A DNA stretch of 64,000 bases from Rhodococcus erythropolis NBRC 15567 (GTDB lineage: Bacteria; Actinomycetota; Actinomycetes; Mycobacteriales; Mycobacteriaceae), in NCBI RefSeq assembly GCF_001552595.1, contig NZ_BCRM01000023.1, positions 62,001-126,000 on the forward strand, read 5' to 3'. Below the pieces are notes generated by a model that was given only the letters and a program-made list of their open reading frames with translations, ran no database searches and had not been told where the DNA came from. Positions 53,701 through 64,000 of the stretch are shown here, in pieces. Each line of letters starts with the position of its first letter. Position 1 is the stretch's first letter. Both the position numbers and the translations under genes were made by a program.

Positions 53701-54896
53701 ACGGACAGCAAGTGCGCGTGCTGACCGGGGATCATCCGACAACAGCGGCGGCGGTCGCCACCGAACTGGGGATGGATGTGGCGCGTGAGGACGTGGTCAC
53801 CGGTCCGGACTGGGAGAACTTCTCTCGCGCAGAACGACGGAACGCCGTCCGCGGCAGCAGCGTCTTTGCGCGCGTGACACCCGAGCAGAAGGTCGAGATC
53901 GTGCAAGCGTTGGAGACTGACGGGCGCGTGTGCGCCATGGTCGGTGACGGCGCGAACGATGCTGCGGCGATCCGAGTTTCCAGCGTGGGAATCGGGGTGG
54001 CGTCGACTGACAGCGATCCGGCGCGCGGCGCCGCAGACATCGTGCTCCTCGACGGCCGTGTCGGCGGATTGACCGACGCATTGGACGAGGGCAGTCAATT
54101 GTGGCGGCGGGTCAGATCAGCGGTGGGGGTTTTGCTCGGAGGCAACGCGGGTGAAGTCGCATTCGCTCTGATCGGTTCTGCGCTGTCCGGCGAATCACCG
54201 CTCAACGCAAGGCAGTTGCTACTGGTCAATCTGATGACGGACGCCTTGCCCGCTGCTGCGCTTGCGGTGAGCACCCCGTCCGAGAACGGATCCGAGAAGT
54301 CCGAACAGATGGACACTCATGCGTTGTGGCAGACGATCGCTGTCCGCGGCACTGCCACGGCAATCGGTGCGCTGGCAGCGTGGCTTATGGCCCGGACGAG
54401 CGGCAGGCGGCGACGAGCGTCGACGGTGGCGTTGGTTGCCCTGGTGGGCACCCAACTGGGGCAGACGTTGCTCGAATCGCGCAGTCCGCTGGTGGTCGCA
54501 ACCGTTGCCGGGTCCGCTGCGGCGCTGGCGACGCTCGTCAGCACCCCGGTGGTGAGCCAATTTCTCGGTTGCACGCCGCTCGGTCCGATTGGGTGGGGAC
54601 AAGCAGTGGGCTGTGCGTCGGCAGCGACGCTGCTGGCGGCGCTGGCTCCGCGGGTGTTGGAGCGGATCGCCGCAACTGAGGAGAGCGCGGAAGGTCAGTC
54701 GACGATTCGCAAGATCCCGACGCGGACGAGCACCGCGTACACCTCCCGAACCGGGGGAGTCAGCGCTCGCGACAGCGTGGAAATCAGCGAAGCGGAAATC
54801 AAAGAAGCGGAAACCGGTGAATCGGACACGCTTGTGAGCGTCGCTGCTGGAAGTGACACGTCGCCGAACTCCCGGGCGACCCGAGATGAATCCTGA
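50793..54896 (+). CDS. P-type ATPase, CtpI-like, with a degenerate N-terminal copy of the catalytic module
   Basis: 1367 residues. The C-terminal half is an intact P-type ATPase: A-domain LTGESMPVDK (633-635), membrane motif VPEGLP (745-750) as in Ca-type pumps, phosphorylation site FDKTGTLSENK (D789), hinge GDGANDAAAIR and about six C-terminal helices. The first about 550 residues contain a decayed counterpart: RVDTVLVDPSVLFDDALRV (D245) aligned to RVDVVCFDKTGTLSENKLRV (D789), preceded in both cases by V-x-V-x-x-P-x(5)-L-x-RVD. Size and layout recall mycobacterial CtpI. Ion unknown. Flanked by two small EWPV proteins. Confidence 0.88.
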   Translation: MFSAMARRAVSVATLPPRLALSGLALVGGSTIPRTAVSDVALRTGTLALAGVGMIPAAAGSILRAPRMPGSAYVSAAASAINYQPRVRRRIEQRLGRSLTDFALESATSFADVLTYAPASLGVDFGLRTMLLRETLAARNSRLVWRLEPGGRGASTRRDPSGPGERYAGRIAGVQLAAGAALATVSAGGDTVATSIKVSAPRPLRMSRESFAAGLSYGLWRTHHVAVSDPAALRMLDRVDTVLVDPSVLFDDALRVSDIREVSESDRVVVWAHAREALDAGSLGVGRHRIDGAEVVVRPVRKGLAESLIGEIRASGVAAATIDDDGLGSLRSGFDELYPAPSTPEAGLREALSALVAEGRTVAIVSSRAIAGQAVLRIGISPPSGEHVSADIHTDLAGAWRVVHALSAARTATRRGVELSSGSSALGALIMLPGIRGAGPGPVTAGSAAGLWTGYTLSRSVIQAPAPVGAPSDSWHEMDGDSVVRELAESVRHTPQRADARVRAPARFRLIRDGLSALRTELADPLTPVLATGSAASAVLGSPVDAVLVGSVLVGNAAMSAVQRLHSERAVQRLLRTQEPVARRVTNIGEVETAADALELGDVVALESGDIVPADCRLLIAESLEVDESSLTGESMPVDKQTDPTPGMPLAERRCMAYAGTTVLAGSGRGVVTATGARTVTRRADVGVSRSGPAVGLTNRLRELTRATLPASIGGGALVTVAGLIRGTGLRRAVTGGVAVAVAAVPEGLPLVATLAQQAAARRLTAAGVLVRAPRSIEALGRVDVVCFDKTGTLSENKLRVAAVERVDGWGESEILEVAARSALGSRDDRVFHSTDAAVVDAAEQALDEARVFGDADALNLVPFRSGRPYSAALLGRRIALKGSPEFVAEAGRDPNAVSASHVQSMAGRGLRVVAVAQRELSEHDARRAAEDSEFLEQCCSEGLEAVGLLGLSDTLRPEATQLVRELQGNGQQVRVLTGDHPTTAAAVATELGMDVAREDVVTGPDWENFSRAERRNAVRGSSVFARVTPEQKVEIVQALETDGRVCAMVGDGANDAAAIRVSSVGIGVASTDSDPARGAADIVLLDGRVGGLTDALDEGSQLWRRVRSAVGVLLGGNAGEVAFALIGSALSGESPLNARQLLLVNLMTDALPAAALAVSTPSENGSEKSEQMDTHALWQTIAVRGTATAIGALAAWLMARTSGRRRRASTVALVALVGTQLGQTLLESRSPLVVATVAGSAAALATLVSTPVVSQFLGCTPLGPIGWGQAVGCASAATLLAALAPRVLERIAATEESAEGQSTIRKIPTRTSTAYTSRTGGVSARDSVEISEAEIKEAETGESDTLVSVAAGSDTSPNSRATRDES

Positions 54897-54907
54897 GGAA
54901 TCGTGAC

Positions 54908-55189
54908 ATGTCCCAGAACACCGTCGACCACACGAACCCCGTCGACCACCGCGCGGTAGTCGAATCCGTCCGTTCGGCCCGGACCTTCGAATTGGAGTTG
55001 CCGATCGTCGGTGCCATTCCGGCTCCGAGACCCGAGCAGATCGCCTATTTTGCGGTGATGGGACTGATGGTTGCGTTCGAGATCATCGAGTGGCCCGTGG
55101 CAGTCACCATCGCGGCGGGGCATCTGCTCGCAACAGAGCAGCACAATCACGTCCTCGAAGAGATCGGAGAGGCGCTCGAGGGCGTCTGA
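54908..55189 (+). CDS. Small membrane protein, EWPV motif, partner of the P-type ATPase?
   Basis: 93 residues with one hydrophobic helix (IAYFAVMGLMVAFEIIEWPVAVTIAAGHLLA) that contains EWPV at the same place as in the small protein upstream of the ATPase, then a His/Glu-rich tail (EQHNHVLEEIGEALEG) that could bind metal. It starts 11 bases after the ATPase stop. I infer an accessory or regulatory subunit of the pump. RBS GAGGA upstream. A terminator follows. Confidence 0.7.
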   Translation: MSQNTVDHTNPVDHRAVVESVRSARTFELELPIVGAIPAPRPEQIAYFAVMGLMVAFEIIEWPVAVTIAAGHLLATEQHNHVLEEIGEALEGV

Positions 55190-55213
55190 AGCCGGCGCGG
55201 TCCGGACACAAAT

Positions 55214-55244
55214 CGAGCGGCCCCGCATTTCGCGGGACCGCTCG
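55214..55244. terminator. Terminator between pump operon and acyl-CoA carboxylase
   Basis: 13-base stem with one mismatch (55214-55226 with 55232-55244) and loop ATTTC, between convergent genes ending at 55189 and 55259. Confidence 0.8.
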
Positions 55245-55258
55245 ACGTGCGGAGAAAC

Positions 55259-60742
<5,484 letters not shown>

Positions 60743-61113
60743 TGTCACTGCCACCGTCCTTGATGAGATTCTTCGTCACGTACGTTGCGATATGAGCCGA
60801 CCGTGTCCCACATACCCGGATTACCTGGTTCGTGAACTACGCCGCGATGCGCTGTGTTTCCCCCGGTTGCGCGTCGGCAAGTGATTGCCCTTCCGGTTCG
60901 TAGAGTCCCCTGCGCTCAGGCACGACGTGCCTTGTACGCCACCCTGCAGGCGTGGACTCAGAACCGCTCCAATCACGAATCAGCAACATATTGTGTCTGC
61001 TTCCAGGGAATCCCTGGTTTATCTAAGAATGCAGTATGTCGACGCTCATGTCACCTGGGCGAATTGAAGAATATTAGTCAACGTGAACCACGGTTACACT
61101 TATAGTGTTAAAT

Positions 61114-61128
61114 CATTGCAGTGCAATG
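61114..61128. promoter_or_regulatory. 15-base palindrome upstream of the acyl-CoA carboxylase
   Basis: Perfect arms CATTGCA / TGCAATG around a single G. Six bases upstream of it lies ACACT-TAT-AGTGT (61096-61108). Operator-like; no regulator can be named. Confidence 0.4.
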
Positions 61129-61139
61129 GAATTCGGCCC

Positions 61140-61155
61140 TGTGACGCGGATCACG
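61140..61155. promoter_or_regulatory. CRP/GlxR-type binding site
   Basis: TGTGACGCGGATCACG matches the CRP-family consensus TGTGA-N6-TCACA at all but the last position. It is about 400 bases before the carboxylase start, in the AT-rich part of the upstream region. Confidence 0.5.
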
Positions 61156-61250
61156 ATGGTAATGAAATCGGCAAGAAAGTGAATACTCGCTGGTAACAAA
61201 ATCACGTATTCGGAGAATTCTCCCGATTGCTCGATTATTACTGATCGGTA

Positions 61251-62021
61251 CTACTGGCGAGTATTTTCTATGTCCCCTCGGGCCGTATTCGAGAAATCGC
61301 CTTCGATGGTTGCAATGTGCTGTGCGATCGCGTCGAGTCCTGCGGGAGGGAGCTGCAATGCGTTGGCGAGAGCAAGCGAAGCCCGCTTGAAGTGCTCCAC
61401 GAGTGGTTCGTACTTCGTGACCAGCCTCAGCCTGTCGGTCTCGCTCAGGTACTTCACGCTTCCCGCGTTGTCGACGAAGTCGCTGAACTTCACGAGGAAC
61501 ACTGCGGGATCCGCGATCGCGCGGATGACGTGATCCTGGTAGCCGGTGGTGTTGTCGTGCGGGTAGTCGATTGGATTGGTCACTGCCTCAACAAGTTCGG
61601 AGATTCTGTGGCCGAAGTGCGAGGCGATGAGTGTTGACGCACGTTCTTGCGCTTCGGATGCAGACATGTCGTCCGCAGTCCGGCCACCGAGGAGTGCGAT
61701 GACGGCGTGTGGTCGGTCCTCGACCGTGTCGTGAAGCGCGGTTGCGCTCAGGATCTCGACATCGGAGCACCCGTACCGAAGCAGCCGCAACACATTTCGT
61801 AGGGGATGAACGATGTAGGGATCCTCGTTTGACTTGATCCCGTTCTTTCTGAACTGATCGAGGTGCGCGAGGGTCGCGACCTCCATGGCGAGCCGCAAGG
61901 TTTCACCCGGGAGAGCCATCTCGTCGACGGCGCTCTCGATCGCGAAGACCAGCGTCGCTGCGTCCATTTCCTTCAGAGGTAGCTGGTCGAATGCAGATCT
62001 GATCGGGTCGGAGTGGCTCAT
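61251..62021 (-). CDS. HD-domain hydrolase, SpoT-like (putative small alarmone hydrolase)
   Basis: 256 residues. The HD core matches the Rel/SpoT hydrolase domain: LAHLDQFRKNG (first His), YIVHPLRNVL, ILSATALHDTVED (HDxxED) and VKFSDFVDNAGS, the Asp and Asn spacing of VKLADRLHNMR. The synthetase, TGS and ACT domains are absent, so it would hydrolyse (p)ppGpp or another phosphorylated nucleotide, not make it. Start ATG 62021, AAAGG upstream; a longer frame to 62126 is not needed. Divergent from the GNAT gene with a palindrome between them. Confidence 0.78.
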   Translation of the reverse strand: MSHSDPIRSAFDQLPLKEMDAATLVFAIESAVDEMALPGETLRLAMEVATLAHLDQFRKNGIKSNEDPYIVHPLRNVLRLLRYGCSDVEILSATALHDTVEDRPHAVIALLGGRTADDMSASEAQERASTLIASHFGHRISELVEAVTNPIDYPHDNTTGYQDHVIRAIADPAVFLVKFSDFVDNAGSVKYLSETDRLRLVTKYEPLVEHFKRASLALANALQLPPAGLDAIAQHIATIEGDFSNTARGDIENTRQ

Positions 62022-62119
62022 GGCGAACAGCCTTTCGTTTGGTGTAGATGTCGCGACGAAAGTCTTTGTGAGAATCTGCCCTCGAACCGTGGTCGTGACT
62101 GGGCGTGGGGCGGAAGTCA

Positions 62120-62136
62120 GAATCATCTTGATTCTA
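62120..62136. promoter_or_regulatory. 17-base palindrome between HD hydrolase and GNAT genes
   Basis: Perfect arms AGAATCA / TGATTCT with a 3-base centre, placed near the middle of the 216-base divergent gap (99 bases from one start, 102 from the other). Likely an operator shared by both genes. The rest of the gap shows no gene. Confidence 0.55.
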
Positions 62137-62237
62137 TCCGGCGACTACGACAGCAAGTGTTCCTAGCGTTGTGATCGAGGTGGGCGGGGAGTTTCGGTCG
62201 CCTCCATCACTGGAAGACTTGGATAGGAAGAGGTTCG

Positions 62238-62969
62238 ATGACCACGGAGGCGACCCTGGCGTCGTTTGTCGAGACTGTTGACACGGATGTCGACATCCAT
62301 CCACTGGACGATCCTGTGCGACAAGGTCTTCGCGGACATCATGCGCAATTCGCTCGCTGGGCAGGGAGAGTTGCGCGATACGACCCGACAGTCGCTCCGT
62401 TTGTCGGTCATCCGCCCGAGTTGGACGCCGAAGACTGGGAGAACCTACGCACACTCGTAGGTCCAGGCGGCACAGTAGGTTTACGAGGATTTGATCATCA
62501 GCCGCCGGAAGGGTGGCGCGTTGTGGATCAGTTCGGCTCGGTGCAAATGGACGGTTCCGCACTCGAAGTCTCCGTTGATCCGTCGGTCGAACTTCTCGGA
62601 AGGGGCGACGTTCCCGAAATTCTGGCGTTGATCGAGCGCACCAAGCCCGGACCGTTTCTTCCTCGTACCGTCGAGATGGGGAGCTACTACGGCATTCGCG
62701 TCGACGGAAGACTTGTTGCCATGGCGGGGGAGCGGTTGCACCCTCCGGGATGGACGGAAATCAGTGCGGTGTGCACCGACAGCGACTTCCGAGGTCGAGG
62801 CCTGGGTACGACGCTGATCCGTGCCGTCGCTGCCGGGATTCGCGAACGCGGCGAGCTGCCGTTTCTCCATGCAGTGCAATCGAATACGAATGCAATCAGA
62901 CTCTACGAATCACTGGGGTTCGTTCTTAGGAAGAGATCCCGGTTGACCGCGGTGCAGGCGCCGGCCTGA
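62238..62969 (+). CDS. GNAT-family N-acetyltransferase (FR47-like)
   Basis: 243 residues. The C-terminal half is the GNAT fold, with the acetyl-CoA loop DFRGRGLGTTLIRAVAAGI (R/Q-x-x-G-x-G/A) and the SNTNAIRLYESLGFVLRKRSR finishing motif. The N-terminal half is a variable domain typical of FR47-like members. Acetylates an unknown amine or alcohol. Start ATG 62238, RBS GGAAGAGG. Divergent from the HD hydrolase, with a shared palindrome. Confidence 0.85.
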   Translation: MTTEATLASFVETVDTDVDIHPLDDPVRQGLRGHHAQFARWAGRVARYDPTVAPFVGHPPELDAEDWENLRTLVGPGGTVGLRGFDHQPPEGWRVVDQFGSVQMDGSALEVSVDPSVELLGRGDVPEILALIERTKPGPFLPRTVEMGSYYGIRVDGRLVAMAGERLHPPGWTEISAVCTDSDFRGRGLGTTLIRAVAAGIRERGELPFLHAVQSNTNAIRLYESLGFVLRKRSRLTAVQAPA

Positions 62970-63022
62970 TCGAATTCTCGCCGACGCCTGTGTTTCGGGC
63001 GCTCGGCCACTAGTCTGAACAA

Positions 63023-63997
63023 ATGACAGTCGATCAGGCGTTGGACAGTGATTTCCTCACTCTTGCCGATCCGTACCGCCGCGAGTTGCTGGCGCACTGC
63101 TATCGCATGATGGGGTCGATTCACGACGCCGAAGACCAGGTCCAGGAGACGTTCATCCGGGCTTGGCGCGGGTTCGAAGGTTACAAAGGCCAGTCGTCGC
63201 TCAGGACCTGGCTCTATCGCATCGCGACGAATACGTGCCTGACCGCGCTGGAGGGGAGATCGAGGCGTCCACTCCCGACCGGCCTCGGTGCACCTAGTTC
63301 GGACCCGGCCGACGATTTGATCGAGCGCAACGAGATTGCCTGGTTGGAACCGATCGCGGATTCTGCGTTGGGCGACGTCAATGATCCCGCCGTCATGGTC
63401 GTCAATCGCGATTCGGTCAGGCTCGCGCTTGTTGCCGCGCTGCAGCACTTGTCCGCGCGCCAACGTGCGGTTCTGGTTCTGCGTGACGTTCTGCAGTGGA
63501 AGGCATCGGAAGTTGCGGAGGCGCTGGACACCACAACCACTGCGGTGAACAGCCTGCTGCAGCGGGCTCGCGCGCAGATCAATCACATCGGGCCCACTGA
63601 GGACGATCTCGTGGAACCGACTACCGAGGCTGCCCGGAAGTTGCTCCGCGACTACGTGCACAGCTTCGAAAGCTACGACGTCGAGGCAATCGTTGAGCTG
63701 TTCACGCGGGAAGCCATCTGGGAGATGCCTCCGTTCGAGGGTTGGTACCAGGGCCCCGAGGCAATCGGGCAGCTCATCGGAACCAAATGCCCGGCCGACG
63801 GACCAGGAGCGATGCGGCTGCTACCGACCGCCGCCAACGGCCAGCCGGCGTTCGGCCTCTATATGCGCGAGCCCGATGGGGTTCACCGTGCTTTCCAGTT
63901 GCACGTTCTCGATGTCACCGAGTCCGGGATCTCGCACGTGACGTGTTTCTTCGATCTGAGTCTGTTCGCACGGTTCGGATTGCCTGCAGAGCTGTAG
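63023..63997 (+). CDS. ECF RNA polymerase sigma factor, SigG type, with C-terminal SnoaL-like domain
   Basis: 324 residues. Sigma region 2 (LAHCYRMMGSIHDAEDQVQETFIRAWRGFEG) and region 4 (LSARQRAVLVLRDVLQWKASEVAEALDTTTTAVNSLLQRARAQI) are clear, then a SnoaL-like domain (LLRDYVHSFESYDVEAIVELFTREAIWEMPPF ... GYRAFQLHVLD-like end). Long ECF sigmas with this C-terminal domain correspond to SigG/SigJ-type groups that work without a classic anti-sigma; the extra domain is thought to regulate activity. No anti-sigma gene is adjacent. Start ATG 63023. Confidence 0.85.
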   Translation: MTVDQALDSDFLTLADPYRRELLAHCYRMMGSIHDAEDQVQETFIRAWRGFEGYKGQSSLRTWLYRIATNTCLTALEGRSRRPLPTGLGAPSSDPADDLIERNEIAWLEPIADSALGDVNDPAVMVVNRDSVRLALVAALQHLSARQRAVLVLRDVLQWKASEVAEALDTTTTAVNSLLQRARAQINHIGPTEDDLVEPTTEAARKLLRDYVHSFESYDVEAIVELFTREAIWEMPPFEGWYQGPEAIGQLIGTKCPADGPGAMRLLPTAANGQPAFGLYMREPDGVHRAFQLHVLDVTESGISHVTCFFDLSLFARFGLPAEL

Positions 63998-64000
63998 GGG

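Larger units (their letters stand above)
60743..61250. other. 508-base non-coding region upstream of the acyl-CoA carboxylase
   Basis: No credible gene; AT content rises in the last 200 bases. It must contain the carboxylase promoter, since the HD-domain gene also runs away from it on the same strand. Palindromes present: AGGCACG / CGTGCCT (60918-60932), ACACT / AGTGT (61096-61108), CATTGCA / TGCAATG (61114-61128) and a CRP-like site (61140-61155). I could not locate a convincing -35/-10 pair or riboswitch. Confidence 0.8.

Noticed and set aside
60854..61105. Possible 83-residue gene in the region upstream of the carboxylase
   Set aside because: No ribosome site, cysteine- and arginine-rich composition unlike its neighbours and no family resemblance; I treat the region as non-coding.

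Overview
The window is high-GC chromosomal DNA from an actinomycete. A Rhodococcus or a close nocardioform relative is my best guess. The grounds are the dense set of fatty-acid genes (two acyl-CoA ligases, a paired acyl-CoA dehydrogenase, two crotonases, a giant single-chain acyl-CoA carboxylase), a FadD15-type ligase, many GTG starts and a CtpI-like P-type ATPase. I see no rRNA, tRNA, CRISPR array, transposase or phage gene.

Left part (1-17.5 kb). A PadR regulator (cut by the window edge) precedes a 14-helix drug exporter. Next come an FAD-linked oxidase, two crotonases around a degenerate AMP-ligase, and an adenine deaminase. A TetR gene is flanked by a sugar-lactone oxidase and a PLP fold-III enzyme; two copies of one palindrome lie on either side of it. 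A nuclease-helicase, an alpha/beta hydrolase and a GntR/FCD-controlled isochorismatase plus glycolate-oxidase-like pair follow.

Middle (17.5-37.4 kb). This is mostly housekeeping and lipid metabolism: an epimerase-like protein, FadD15, a phosphoribosyltransferase with a nitrilase-family hydrolase, the DEAD-box helicase DeaD, an ABC exporter, an AMIN-like lipoprotein, a YchJ protein, an acyl-CoA ligase, a MacB/FtsX-type ABC system, an HNH-like protein, a FadE pair and a DUF5691-like gene that looks shortened at its N-terminus. Several strong hairpin terminators separate convergent genes.

Island (37.4-47.0 kb). A HutC-type GntR regulator faces a tightly packed operon. The operon encodes an inositol-monophosphatase-family phosphatase, a small membrane protein plus sodium/solute symporter, an M20 carbamoylase-type hydrolase, an amidase, two choline/ethanolamine-kinase-like proteins and a class III PLP enzyme of the ethanolamine-phosphate/phosphohydroxylysine phospho-lyase type. 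I read this as a catabolic route: import, removal of a carbamoyl or amide group, O-phosphorylation of an amino alcohol, and elimination of phosphate and ammonia. Its base composition is lower in GC than its flanks, and it abuts the shortened DUF5691 gene, so it may have been acquired by transfer. This is the most interesting system in the window.

Right part (47.0-64 kb). A hypothetical protein, a protein with a RAMA-like C-terminal domain, an aldo/keto reductase, a P-type ATPase whose N-terminal half looks like a decayed copy of its own phosphorylation module (flanked by two small EWPV-containing proteins), a eukaryote-like single-chain acyl-CoA carboxylase with a 500-base palindrome-rich upstream region, a SpoT-like HD hydrolase without a synthetase domain, a GNAT acetyltransferase and a SigG-like ECF sigma factor with a C-terminal SnoaL-like domain.
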